Source: Streptomyces sp. HUAS YS2 (lineage in GTDB: Bacteria > Actinomycetota > Actinomycetes > Streptomycetales > Streptomycetaceae). From it: a stretch of DNA of 64,000 bases. The DNA lies in contig NZ_CP137573.1 in NCBI RefSeq assembly GCF_033343995.1, positions 1,736,001-1,800,000 on the forward strand, in the 5' to 3' direction. The notes beneath the pieces were generated by a model that was given only the letters and a program-made list of their open reading frames with translations, searched no databases and was not told the origin of the DNA. The position numbers and the translations under genes were made by a program. Of the stretch, positions 15,939 through 23,811 are shown piece by piece. The first letter of the stretch is position 1, and each line of letters begins with the position of its first letter.

Positions 15939-16700
15939 TCAGCGCGCGGCCATCCGCAGCGCGCCGTCCATCCGGATCGTCTCGCCGTTCAGGTAGTCGT
16001 GCTCGGCGACCATGGCGACGAGCCGCGCGTACTCCTCCGGGCGCGCGAGGCGCTGCGGGAAGGTGACGCCCGCGGCGAGCCCGGCGCGGATCTCCTCGCT
16101 GAACCCGGCCATCATCGGCGTGTCGACGATGCCGGGGGCGATGGTGACCACCCGGATGCCGTACTGGGCGAGGTCACGGGCGGCGGTGATCGTCATCCCG
16201 GCGACGCCGGCCTTGGAGGCGGCGTACGCGATCTGGCCGACCTGGCCCTCGAACGCGGCGATGGAGGCCGTGTTGACCACCAGGCCGCGCTGGCCGTGCT
16301 CGTCCGGCTCGTGCCGCGCGATGGCCTCGGCGGCCAGCCGCATCACGTTGAAGGTGCCGAGCAGGTTGACGTGGAGGACCGTCTGGAACAGCTCCAGGTC
16401 GTGCGGGCCCTTGCGGCCGAGGACGCGGGCGGAGGGCGCGATCCCGGCGCAGTTGACCGCGAGCCGCAGCTCCGCGCCGTCCGCGTCGATGCGGGCGAGC
16501 GCCTCGCGGACGGGCTCCTCCCGGGTGACGTCGGCGGCGATCAGGGTGACGCCGTCCGGCTGGGGACCGGCCGCCGCGACGGCCTTGTCCAGGTCCAGGC
16601 CGTAGACGGTGGCGCCGCGGGCGGCGAGAGCGGCGGCGGTGGCGGCGCCGAGACCCGACGCCGCGCCGGTGACGAGCGCGGCGGAACCGGCGATGTCCAT
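15939..16700 (-). CDS. SDR family 3-hydroxyacyl-CoA dehydrogenase (HSD10-like)
   Basis: A 253-residue short-chain dehydrogenase. The cofactor site is TGAASGLGAATA at the N-terminus and GLDLDK suggests NAD(H). The catalytic Ser lies in NTASIAAFEG and Tyr/Lys in YAASKAGV, followed by TITAARDLAQYGIRVVTIAPGIVDTPMM. The SIAAFEGQVGQIAYAASK pattern is that of type-II 3-hydroxyacyl-CoA dehydrogenases. It follows the TetR gene on the same strand by 57 bp and fits the acyl-CoA oxidation module. Confidence 0.88.
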   Translation of the reverse strand: MDIAGSAALVTGAASGLGAATAAALAARGATVYGLDLDKAVAAAGPQPDGVTLIAADVTREEPVREALARIDADGAELRLAVNCAGIAPSARVLGRKGPHDLELFQTVLHVNLLGTFNVMRLAAEAIARHEPDEHGQRGLVVNTASIAAFEGQVGQIAYAASKAGVAGMTITAARDLAQYGIRVVTIAPGIVDTPMMAGFSEEIRAGLAAGVTFPQRLARPEEYARLVAMVAEHDYLNGETIRMDGALRMAAR

Positions 16701-16797
16701 GGAACTCCTCGAATCGTGTTCGGGTGCGGTGCCGGTCGGGCTGTGGCCCGGCCGGCACCGATACGTCTACATGATCCGGGAGTCCCGCCGCGATCCC

Positions 16798-17508
16798 CTA
16801 GTTTCCGTGCTCCTGCTTCTCGGCGGCCCGCATTCCCCGGGCTGCCGCGACCCTCGACGCCGCGTCGGAGCCCAGGAGGTCGAGGACCTCACCCGCGGGA
16901 CCCGGCCGGCCGGAGGCGGCGAGGACGCCCCCGCCGAACGTCGAGCTGATCGCGGTGTCCCCGGGCAGCGGGCCGATGACGACGACGCCCGGCAGGTCCA
17001 TCAACTCGCTGTGCTGCTGGAACGCCAGGTCGGCCCGGCCGTCCGCCAGCAGGCTGCCGGCCGGCACCCCGGGCGGCGCCTGGACGAGTCGGTCGGACAG
17101 CGCGTCGGCGAGCCCGAGCCGGGCGATCAGTTCGAGGAGGGCGGTACCGCTGGGGCCCGTGGAGTAGGCGACCCGCCGGGCGGACCGCAGGGCCGCGCGC
17201 AGGTCGGCCTCCGAGCCGAGCGCCGGCACGGCGGCGCCTTCCGGCACGGCGGCGACGACCTGCGAGACCCACAGCGGTCGCGCCGTGCCCGGCAGGACGT
17301 ACCCCTCGTTCTCCAGCGCGGCCAGGGCGCCGGCGGCGAGGACGAGCAGGTCGGCCTCGGCGCCCTCGCGCACCCGGCGCGCGATCTCGACCCCGCCCGC
17401 GGAATCGAAACGGACGGAGAGCCCGTCGGCGAGCCGGATGTGCTCGGACAGCTCGGCCAGGACGGGCCGCGTCGCCATCGAGGACAGCCCGGAGATCGGT
17501 CGGTGCAC
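16798..17508 (-). CDS. ModA-like substrate-binding-domain protein without signal peptide
   Basis: A 236-residue protein with a type-2 periplasmic-binding fold of the molybdate-binding (ModA) kind: ISGLSSMATRPVLAELSE at the start, FDSAGGVEIARRVREG, LVLAAGALAALENEGYV, and AYSTGPSGTALLELIARLG. The GTG at 17508 is fixed by AAGGAGG just upstream. From that start there is no signal peptide or lipobox, and no permease or ATPase gene is near, so it is probably cytosolic and not a transporter part. It is divergent from the IclR regulator of the protocatechuate genes with 76 bp between. The role is unknown; I raise the possibility that it fills the missing tautomerase step. Confidence 0.8.
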   Translation of the reverse strand: MHRPISGLSSMATRPVLAELSEHIRLADGLSVRFDSAGGVEIARRVREGAEADLLVLAAGALAALENEGYVLPGTARPLWVSQVVAAVPEGAAVPALGSEADLRAALRSARRVAYSTGPSGTALLELIARLGLADALSDRLVQAPPGVPAGSLLADGRADLAFQQHSELMDLPGVVVIGPLPGDTAISSTFGGGVLAASGRPGPAGEVLDLLGSDAASRVAAARGMRAAEKQEHGN

Positions 17509-17584
17509 GTCGCCTCCTTGGATGTCCGGCAGATGGTACGGCGGGCGACCGGGTGGCTCAACGCCGGTCTGGGAGACTTGCGGA

Positions 17585-18352
17585 GTGAGCGCAACCCGGA
17601 GCACGGCGGCTGGAAAAGTCCTGGAGGTCCTCTCGGCCTTCGACCGCGAGCACCCGTCGCAGACCCTGTCGGAGATCGCTCAGCGCACCGGCCTGGCCCT
17701 GAGCACCACGCACCGGGTGGTCGCCGAGCTGGCCGCGTGGGGAGCCCTGGAGCGCGGCGAGGACGGGTCGTGGCACGTCGGGCTGCGGCTCTGGGAGATC
17801 GCCTCGGGATGCCCGCGCACCCAGATCCTGCGCGACGTGGCGCTGCCGTTCATGCAGGACCTGTACGAGGTGACGCACGAGAACATCCAGCTCGCGGTGC
17901 GGGAGGGCACGGAGCTGGTGTTCGTCGAACGGATCGCGGGCCACCGGTCGGTGGAGCTGCTGACGATGGTCGGGACGCGGTTCCCGATCGCCTCCACGGG
18001 GATGGGACGGGTCCTCCTCGCGCACGCGCCGCAGGAGATCCAGCAGGAGGTCCTCGACGCGCCGCTGCGGGCCTGGACCCCGCACACGGTCGTCGATCCG
18101 AAGGCGCTGCGGGCGCAGTTGGACCGGATCCGCCGCGAGCACGTCTTCGTCAGCGACCGGCAGCTCTCCGAGAGCACGGTCGCGGTGGCCGCGCCGGTGC
18201 GCATCGGGCGGGTCGGGCCGGTGAGCGCCGCCCTGGGCGTGGTGATCACGGCGCAGGGCGCGAGCCGTGCGCGCCGGCTGCGGGAGCCGCTGCTGCGGGC
18301 CGCGCACGGGATCTCCGAGGAGCTGGGCCGGCGGACCCGTACGAGCTCCTGA
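17585..18352 (+). CDS. IclR family regulator of the 4-hydroxybenzoate genes (PobR-like)
   Basis: A 255-residue IclR regulator. The winged helix is at residues 10-70 (VLEVLSAFDREHPSQTLSEIAQRTGLALSTTHRVVAEL), followed by the effector domain with VFVERIAGHRSVELL, STGMGRVLLAHAPQE and AAPVRIGRVGPVSAALGV. The GTG at 17585 has GGGAG about 10 bp upstream; the reading frame extends further but through the divergent gene. It lies 137 bp before pobA in the same direction. IclR-type PobR proteins are reported regulators of pobA in streptomycetes, so 4-hydroxybenzoate or protocatechuate is the likely ligand. Confidence 0.88.
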   Translation: MSATRSTAAGKVLEVLSAFDREHPSQTLSEIAQRTGLALSTTHRVVAELAAWGALERGEDGSWHVGLRLWEIASGCPRTQILRDVALPFMQDLYEVTHENIQLAVREGTELVFVERIAGHRSVELLTMVGTRFPIASTGMGRVLLAHAPQEIQQEVLDAPLRAWTPHTVVDPKALRAQLDRIRREHVFVSDRQLSESTVAVAAPVRIGRVGPVSAALGVVITAQGASRARRLREPLLRAAHGISEELGRRTRTSS

Positions 18353-18356
18353 GGCT

Positions 18357-18407
18357 CCGGATCGGCACGGGCCTCCGCCTGCCCGGATCGGGACGGGCTT
18401 CCGCCTG
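18357..18407 (+). repeat. Tandem pair of 25-bp direct repeats before pobA
   Basis: Two 25-bp copies (18357-18381 and 18383-18407) start with CCGGATCGG and end with TCCGCCTG, with two mismatches between them. They begin 4 bp after the IclR stop codon. They could be regulator binding sites or a duplication; the second copy runs into TTCCG-N5-CGGAA. Confidence 0.6.
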
Positions 18408-18446
18408 ACGGAAACGGCGGCGACCGGACACCGGGTCGGGTGTCAG

Positions 18447-18466
18447 CGTTCGGGGTGTTCCGAACG
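18447..18466. promoter_or_regulatory. Candidate IclR operator before pobA
   Basis: CGTTCGG (18447-18453) and CCGAACG (18460-18466) form a perfect inverted repeat with a 6-bp spacer, 20 bp in all, ending 23 bp before the pobA start. This position would overlap the promoter or the ribosome binding region. Confidence 0.5.
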
Positions 18467-18489
18467 TCCGCGCCCGCTCAGGAGTTGCC

Positions 18490-19701
18490 ATGGCCGATGC
18501 CCCCGTCGACACCGTCGCCTCGGTGCCCGTCGCCGTCGTCGGCGCCGGCCCCGCCGGCCTGATGCTGGCGCACCGCCTGGGGCGCGCCGGGATCGAGACC
18601 GTCGTGCTCGACACCCGTACCCGGCACGAGATCGAGACGACGCAGCGGGCCGGCATCCTGGAGGCCGACGTGGCCCGGGACCTGGTCGAGACCGGTGTCT
18701 CCGACCGGATCCTGCGGGACGGCCACGAGCACGAGGGCACCGAACTACGGTTCGGCGGCCGGGCGCACCGGATCCATTTCAAGGCCCTGGTGGGCGAGTC
18801 GGTGTGGCTCTACCCGCAGACCGACGTGTTCATCGACCTGGCCGACGCGCGGGAACGCGACGGCGGGACGGTCCACTTCGGCATCCGGGACACCGAGGTC
18901 CTCGACATCACGACCGAGGCGCCCCGGGTCCGCTGGACCGCGGCCGACGGGTCCCGGCACGAGATCCGCGCGCGGTACGTGGTCGGCGCGGACGGCTCCC
19001 GCAGCATGTGCCGCAACCTGGTCCCCGAGGACCGGCGGGTGCGGTACGGCAACGAGTACCCCTTCGCCTGGTTCGGCATCCTGGCCGAGGCTCCGCCGAG
19101 CGCGCCCGAGCTGATCTACGCCCACTCGGAGCACGGGTTCGCGCTGATCAGCCAACGGACCGAGACCGTGCAGCGGATGTACTTCCAGTGCTCCCCGGAA
19201 GAGTCCGTCGACGCCTGGTCCGAGGACCGCATCTGGGAGACCCTCCAGGCCCGGGTTGCCGGCGAGGACGGCTTCCGTCTGAAGGAGGGGCCGGTCCTGG
19301 AGAAGACGGTGCTGCGGTTCCGCTCCTTCGTGCAGGAGCCGATGCGCTGGGGTTCGCTGCTGCTGGCCGGCGACGCCGCGCATACCGTGCCGCCGACCGG
19401 CGCCCGCGGGCTCAACCTGGCACTGCACGACGTGAAGGTGCTCGCCGACGTGCTGACGCGGGCGCTCGGCGGCGCGGGCGGGGCCGCGCTGGAGGAGTAC
19501 CAGCCGCGGGCCCTCCAGCGGGTCTGGCGGGCGCAGAACTTCTCGTACTGGATGACCCAGCTGCTCCACACCGCGCCCGGCGGCTCGGCCTTCGACCTGC
19601 GGCGCCAGCTCGGCGAGCTGGACAACGTGGTGGGCACCCGCGCCGGACGCACGTACCTGGCCGAGCAGTACACCGGCTGGCCCGTCAGCTCCGCACGCTG
19701 A
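18490..19701 (+). CDS. pobA: 4-hydroxybenzoate 3-monooxygenase
   Basis: A 403-residue flavoprotein hydroxylase converting 4-hydroxybenzoate to protocatechuate with NAD(P)H and oxygen. FAD motifs are GAGPAG (residues 18-23), VVGADGSRS with the DG at 168-169, and LLAGDAAHTVPPTGARGLNLA with the GD at 294-295. QRAGILE near residue 52 and IYAHSEHGFALISQR at 209-223 match p-hydroxybenzoate hydroxylase; Tyr210, Ser221, Arg223 and Tyr231 align by eye with the substrate-binding Tyr201, Ser212, Arg214 and Tyr222 of the Pseudomonas enzyme. Length is as expected. It starts a run of six tightly spaced genes that carry protocatechuate to pyruvate and oxaloacetate. Confidence 0.93.
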   Translation: MADAPVDTVASVPVAVVGAGPAGLMLAHRLGRAGIETVVLDTRTRHEIETTQRAGILEADVARDLVETGVSDRILRDGHEHEGTELRFGGRAHRIHFKALVGESVWLYPQTDVFIDLADARERDGGTVHFGIRDTEVLDITTEAPRVRWTAADGSRHEIRARYVVGADGSRSMCRNLVPEDRRVRYGNEYPFAWFGILAEAPPSAPELIYAHSEHGFALISQRTETVQRMYFQCSPEESVDAWSEDRIWETLQARVAGEDGFRLKEGPVLEKTVLRFRSFVQEPMRWGSLLLAGDAAHTVPPTGARGLNLALHDVKVLADVLTRALGGAGGAALEEYQPRALQRVWRAQNFSYWMTQLLHTAPGGSAFDLRRQLGELDNVVGTRAGRTYLAEQYTGWPVSSAR

Positions 19702-19725
19702 CCGAGAGGACCCCGAGGTTTTCCC

Positions 19726-20751
19726 ATGATCATCGATTGTCACGGCCATTTCACCACCGCCCCGCAGCAGTTGGCGCGGTGGCGCGACCGGCAGATCGCG
19801 GCGGCCGAGGGCCGCGGCCCCGTCCCGGACCCCGCCGAGCTGGTCATCACCGACGACGAGCTGCGCGCCGCGATCGAGGAGAACCAGCTGCGGCTCATGG
19901 ACGACCGCGGCAGCGACCTCACGATCTTCTCCCCGCGCGCCAGCTTCATGGCCCACCACATCGGCGACTTCGCGGTCTCCTCGGTGTGGGCCCGGATCTG
20001 CAACGACCTGGTCCACCGCGTCAGCACGCTGTATCCCGACCGGTTCGCCATGGGCGCGATGCTGCCGCAGTCGCCGGGCGTCGACCCCGCGACCTGCCTG
20101 CCCGAGCTGCGACGCGCGGTCGAGGAGCTCGGCGCGGTGACGGTCAACCTCAACCCCGACCCGTCGGGCGGCAGTTGGACCGCTCCTCCGCTGACCGACC
20201 GCAGCTGGTACCCGGTCTACGAGGCGCTGGCCGCGTACGACGTACCCGCCATGATCCATGTCAGCACGTCCTGCAACCCGGCCTTCCACACCACCGGCGC
20301 GCACTACCTCAACGCCGACACCACGGCCTTCATGCAGCTGCTCCAGGGCGATCTGTTCACCGACTTCCCCACGCTGAAGTTCGTGATCCCGCACGGCGGC
20401 GGCGCCGTCCCGTACCACTGGGGCCGGTTCCGCGGCCTGGCCATGGCGCTGGGTCGGCCGGACCCGGAGACACTGCTCGACAACGTCTTCTTCGACACCT
20501 GCGTCTACCACCAGCCCGGCATCGACCTGCTCACCCAGGTCGTCCCCAGCCGGTCGGTCCTGTTCGCCAGCGAGATGATCGGCGCGGTCCGCGACATCGA
20601 CCCGCGCACCGGTCACCACTTCGACGACACGAAGCGGTACGTCGAGGCCACTTCGAACCTCTCCGACGCCGACCGCGCCGCCGTGTACTCCGGCAACGCC
20701 CTGCGCGTCTACCCCCGACTCGCCGCCCGCCTCGCCGCGGCCGGCCGCTGA
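19726..20751 (+). CDS. ligJ: 4-oxalomesaconate hydratase (LigJ type)
   Basis: A 341-residue amidohydrolase-superfamily protein. In the 4,5-cleavage pathway LigJ adds water to oxalomesaconate to give 4-carboxy-4-hydroxy-2-oxoadipate (CHA). Metal-site residues are at the positions expected for LigJ: His6 and His8 in DCHGH, His178 in MIHVS, His223 in PHGGG and Glu283 in FASEM (compare Glu284 in Sphingobium LigJ). The PHGGGAVPYHWGR and TSCNPAFHTTGAHYLN segments are typical. It lies 24 bp after pobA and 25 bp before the aldolase gene. Confidence 0.9.
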   Translation: MIIDCHGHFTTAPQQLARWRDRQIAAAEGRGPVPDPAELVITDDELRAAIEENQLRLMDDRGSDLTIFSPRASFMAHHIGDFAVSSVWARICNDLVHRVSTLYPDRFAMGAMLPQSPGVDPATCLPELRRAVEELGAVTVNLNPDPSGGSWTAPPLTDRSWYPVYEALAAYDVPAMIHVSTSCNPAFHTTGAHYLNADTTAFMQLLQGDLFTDFPTLKFVIPHGGGAVPYHWGRFRGLAMALGRPDPETLLDNVFFDTCVYHQPGIDLLTQVVPSRSVLFASEMIGAVRDIDPRTGHHFDDTKRYVEATSNLSDADRAAVYSGNALRVYPRLAARLAAAGR

Positions 20752-20776
20752 CCCCCGCATTCCAGGAGAAGGACGC

Positions 20777-21466
20777 ATGGAACACACCGAGATCGGCGTC
20801 GTCCACACGAAGATCGACCGGGCGGATCCGGCGGCCGTCGCGGAGCTGTCGAAGTACGGCGTCGCGACGATCCACGAGGCCATGGGCCGGGTCGGGCTGA
20901 TGCGCCCCTACCTGCGCCCGGTGTACCCGAAGGCCCGGATGTGCGGCACGGCCGTGACCGTGCTGCTCCAGCCCGGCGACAACTGGATGCTGCACGTGGC
21001 CGCCGAGCAGATCCAGGACGGCGACGTCGTCGTCGCGGCCTGCACGACGGAGAGCGAGGACGGCTTCTTCGGCGAGCTGCTCGCCACCTCGTTCCGGGCC
21101 CGGGGCTGCCACGGCCTGGTCATCGACGGCGGGGTCCGTGACGTCACCGACCTGGAGGGCATGGACTTCCCGGTCTTCTCCCGCGCGGTCAACGCCAAGG
21201 GCACCGTCAAGGCCACCCTCGGCTCGGTCAACGTGCCCGTGGTCTGCGGCAACGCGCTCGTGCGCCCCGGTGACGTCGTCGTCGCGGACGCCGACGGTGT
21301 CGTCGTTGTGCCGCGCGAGCGGGCGGCCGAGGTGGCCGCCGCCTCGGCCGCCCGCGAGGCGAACGAGGAGGGCAAGCGCGCCCGGTTCCGCGCGGGGAAG
21401 CTCGGCCTGGACATGTACGGGATGCGCGGCCCGCTGGCCGAGCTCGGCCTGCGGTACGAGGACTGA
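20777..21466 (+). CDS. ligK: 4-carboxy-4-hydroxy-2-oxoadipate aldolase / oxaloacetate decarboxylase (LigK type)
   Basis: A 229-residue RraA-fold class II aldolase that cleaves CHA to pyruvate and oxaloacetate. Seen are GVATIHEAMGRVGLM at the N-terminus, CGTAVTVLLQPGDNWMLHVA, GELLATSFRARGCHGLVIDGGVRD (substrate and metal site with the Arg-Asp pair) and RPGDVVVADADGVVVVP. The length fits CHA/HMG aldolases and is longer than ordinary RraA proteins. CCAGGAGAAGGACGC precedes the ATG. It lies 11 bp before the PDC hydrolase gene. Confidence 0.92.
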   Translation: MEHTEIGVVHTKIDRADPAAVAELSKYGVATIHEAMGRVGLMRPYLRPVYPKARMCGTAVTVLLQPGDNWMLHVAAEQIQDGDVVVAACTTESEDGFFGELLATSFRARGCHGLVIDGGVRDVTDLEGMDFPVFSRAVNAKGTVKATLGSVNVPVVCGNALVRPGDVVVADADGVVVVPRERAAEVAAASAAREANEEGKRARFRAGKLGLDMYGMRGPLAELGLRYED

Positions 21467-21477
21467 GGGGACCGACG

Positions 21478-22476
21478 ATGACGAACTCCGAGCAGACCCC
21501 CGGCGCGCCGGCCTTCGAGCAGACCCCCGGCGCGCCGGCCTTCGAGCAGACCCTCGACGCACCGGCCTTCGAGCAGACCCCCGGCTGGCTGGACTGGTAC
21601 GCCGGCCCGAGCCGGCCGAGGTTCCGGGTGCCCGAGGGCGCCGTCGACGCGCACTGCCATGTCTTCGGCCCCGGCGCCGAGTTCCCCTACGCGCCCGAGC
21701 GCAAGTACACGCCGTGCGACGCCTCCAAGGAACAACTCTTCGCGCTCCGCGACCACCTCGGCCTCGCCCGCAACGTCGTCGTCCAGGCAACATGCCACGG
21801 CGCCGACAACCGTGCCCTGGTCGACGCCCTGCGCACATCCGGCGGCCTGGCCCGCGGCGTCGCGACCGTACGAAGGGACGTCACCGACGCCGAGCTGCGC
21901 GAGCTGCACGAGGCCGGCGTCCGCGGCGTACGGTTCAACTTCGTCAAGCGGCTCGTCGACGCGGCGCCTCGGCAGGACCTGCGGGACATCGTCGAGAAGA
22001 TCGCGCCCTACGGCTGGCACGTCGTCGTCTACTTCGAGGCAGCCGACCTCGCCGACCTGCGGGACTTCTTCCTGTCGATCCCGGTGCCGCTGGTCGTCGA
22101 CCACATGGGGCGGCCCGACGTCACCAAGGCCCCGGACGGCCCGGAGTTCGAGACCTTCCTGAACTTCCTGCGCGCCCGGCCCGACATCTGGTGCAAGGTG
22201 AGCTGCCCCGAGCGGCTCACCGAGAGCGGCCCGCCGGCCCTGGACGGCGAGCGGCACGCGTACCGCGACGTGATCCCCTTCGCCCGCCGCGTGGTCGAGG
22301 AGTTCCCCGACCGGGTGCTGTGGGGCACCGACTGGCCCCACCCGAACCTCACCGACCACATGCCGGACGACGGTCTGCTCGTCGACCTCGTCCCCGACAT
22401 CGCGCCGACCGCGGCCCTGCAGCACAGGCTTCTCGTGGCCAACCCGATGCGCCTGTACTGGCCGGACGCCGACTGA
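21478..22476 (+). CDS. ligI: 2-pyrone-4,6-dicarboxylate hydrolase (LigI type) with repetitive N-terminus
   Basis: A 332-residue amidohydrolase-superfamily enzyme that opens the lactone PDC to oxalomesaconate. From residue 50 it matches the family: VDAHCHVFGPG, KYTPCDASKEQL, VVQATCHGADNRAL, VRGVRFNFVKRLVD, VDHMGRPDVTK and LWGTDWPHPNLTDHMPDDG, which holds the catalytic Asp; LigI works without a metal. Residues 5-36 are an added tail of three EQTPGAPAF-like repeats plus a partial fourth, encoded by a 27-bp tandem repeat. An internal start after the tail is not obvious. GAGGGGACC precedes the ATG. Confidence 0.9.
   Translation: MTNSEQTPGAPAFEQTPGAPAFEQTLDAPAFEQTPGWLDWYAGPSRPRFRVPEGAVDAHCHVFGPGAEFPYAPERKYTPCDASKEQLFALRDHLGLARNVVVQATCHGADNRALVDALRTSGGLARGVATVRRDVTDAELRELHEAGVRGVRFNFVKRLVDAAPRQDLRDIVEKIAPYGWHVVVYFEAADLADLRDFFLSIPVPLVVDHMGRPDVTKAPDGPEFETFLNFLRARPDIWCKVSCPERLTESGPPALDGERHAYRDVIPFARRVVEEFPDRVLWGTDWPHPNLTDHMPDDGLLVDLVPDIAPTAALQHRLLVANPMRLYWPDAD
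21490..21585 (+). repeat. 27-bp tandem repeat in the 5' end of the PDC hydrolase gene
   Basis: Copies at 21490-21516, 21517-21543 and 21544-21570 with a partial fourth to 21585. The first two are identical, the third has three changes (encoding EQTLDAPAF). The unit is a multiple of three, so copy-number change would keep the frame. Confidence 0.9.
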
Positions 22477-22499
22477 CCCGCCCACGACCGGAGGCCACC

Positions 22500-23810
22500 A
22501 TGTCACTGGACAAGACCTACAAACTGGTGCCGGGGACCACGATCTTCGACGCCGAGCAGTCCGCCAAGGGCTACCACCTCAACCAGTTCTGCATGTCGTT
22601 GATGACGGCGGAGAACCGCGCCCTGTACCTCGCCGACGAGCGTGCCTACCTGGACTCCTGGCCGCTGCGCGAGGAGCAGAAGCAGGCCCTGCTCGACCGC
22701 GACCTCAACGCCGCGATGCGCGAGGGCGGCAACATCTACTTCCTCGCCAAGTGGGGCGCCACGCTGGGGTTCTCGTTCCAGCAGATGGCGGGCTCGATGA
22801 CCGGCATGACCGAGGAGGAGTACCGCGCCATGATGGTCGGCGGCGGCCGCTCGGTCGAGGGCAACCGCATCGACCACGCCGTCCTGGAGGCGGCGCACGC
22901 CGACCCGACTCCCCCGGCCGAACACGCCGAGATCACCGGCGCCGTCTTCACCTCCCACGTACCGGCGATCGGTGCGGCGCTCGACCACGAGAAGACCGAA
23001 GAGCCGTACTGGCGGCCGCTGTTCGACGGGTACGAGTACTCGAAGGCGTGGGAGAGGGAGAATCTCCCCGATGTGATCTTCCTGGTCTACAACGACCACG
23101 CCTCGTCGTTCGACCTCTCGCTGATCCCGACGTTCGTGCTCGGCACGGGCGCCTCGTTCCCCACCGCCGACGAGGGGTACGGGCCCCGTCCCGTCCCGGG
23201 CGTCGAGGGCGACCCGGACCTGGCCGCGCACATAGCGCACTCGCTGATCCGGGACGACTTCGACCTCACCCTCGCCAACGAGCTGACCGTCGACCACGGC
23301 CTCACCGTCCCGCTGTCGCTGATGTTCGGCGACGTCGAGAAGTGGCCGTGCAGGGTGATCCCGTTCCACGTCAACGTGGTGCAGTACCCGGTGCCTTCGG
23401 GCGCCCGCTGCTTCAGGCTCGGGCAGGCGCTGCGCAAGGCCGTCGAGTCGTACGACCGGCCGCTGAAGGTCCAGGTGTGGGGCACCGGCGGCATGAGCCA
23501 CCAGCTGCAGGGCCCCCGTGCCGGCCTGATCAACCGCGAGTGGGACAACGCCTTCCTCGACCGGCTGATCGCCGACCCGGCCGGGCTGGCCGAGGTGCCG
23601 CACCTCGAGTACGTCGAGGAGGCCGGCTCGGAGGGCATCGAGCTGGTCATGTGGCTGATCGCCCGCGGCGCGCTGAGCGACGTGGACGGTTCCGGCGCCG
23701 TCGAGGTCAAGCACCGCTTCTACCATGTGCCCGCGTCCAACACGGCGGTCGGGCATCTGATCCTCGAGAACCACCCGCGGGCCCAGGAGCCCGCCGAAGG
23801 AGTGAACTGA
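22500..23810 (+). CDS. ligAB: Protocatechuate 4,5-dioxygenase, alpha and beta domains in one chain
   Basis: A 436-residue type-II extradiol dioxygenase that opens protocatechuate between C4 and C5 to 4-carboxy-2-hydroxymuconate semialdehyde (CHMS). Residues 1-125 are the LigA-type helical alpha domain (QSAKGYHLNQFCMSLM, LDRDLNAAMREGGNIYFLAK). Residues 145-436 are the LigB catalytic domain. By comparison with LigB the iron ligands are His153 (TSHVPAIG), His200 (YNDHASSF) and Glu347 (NREWDN), and His334 (GGMSHQL) is the catalytic base. In the classic enzymes alpha and beta are separate chains; here they are fused. GGAGGCCACC precedes the ATG at 22500, and the stop is 1 bp from the next start. 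Confidence 0.93.
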   Translation: MSLDKTYKLVPGTTIFDAEQSAKGYHLNQFCMSLMTAENRALYLADERAYLDSWPLREEQKQALLDRDLNAAMREGGNIYFLAKWGATLGFSFQQMAGSMTGMTEEEYRAMMVGGGRSVEGNRIDHAVLEAAHADPTPPAEHAEITGAVFTSHVPAIGAALDHEKTEEPYWRPLFDGYEYSKAWERENLPDVIFLVYNDHASSFDLSLIPTFVLGTGASFPTADEGYGPRPVPGVEGDPDLAAHIAHSLIRDDFDLTLANELTVDHGLTVPLSLMFGDVEKWPCRVIPFHVNVVQYPVPSGARCFRLGQALRKAVESYDRPLKVQVWGTGGMSHQLQGPRAGLINREWDNAFLDRLIADPAGLAEVPHLEYVEEAGSEGIELVMWLIARGALSDVDGSGAVEVKHRFYHVPASNTAVGHLILENHPRAQEPAEGVN

Positions 23811-23811
23811 C

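Noticed and set aside
16798..17508. Reading the ModA-like gene as a molybdate transporter component that serves the xanthine dehydrogenase
   Set aside because: No signal peptide from the supported start, no permease or ATPase genes nearby, and the dehydrogenase is 16 kb away.
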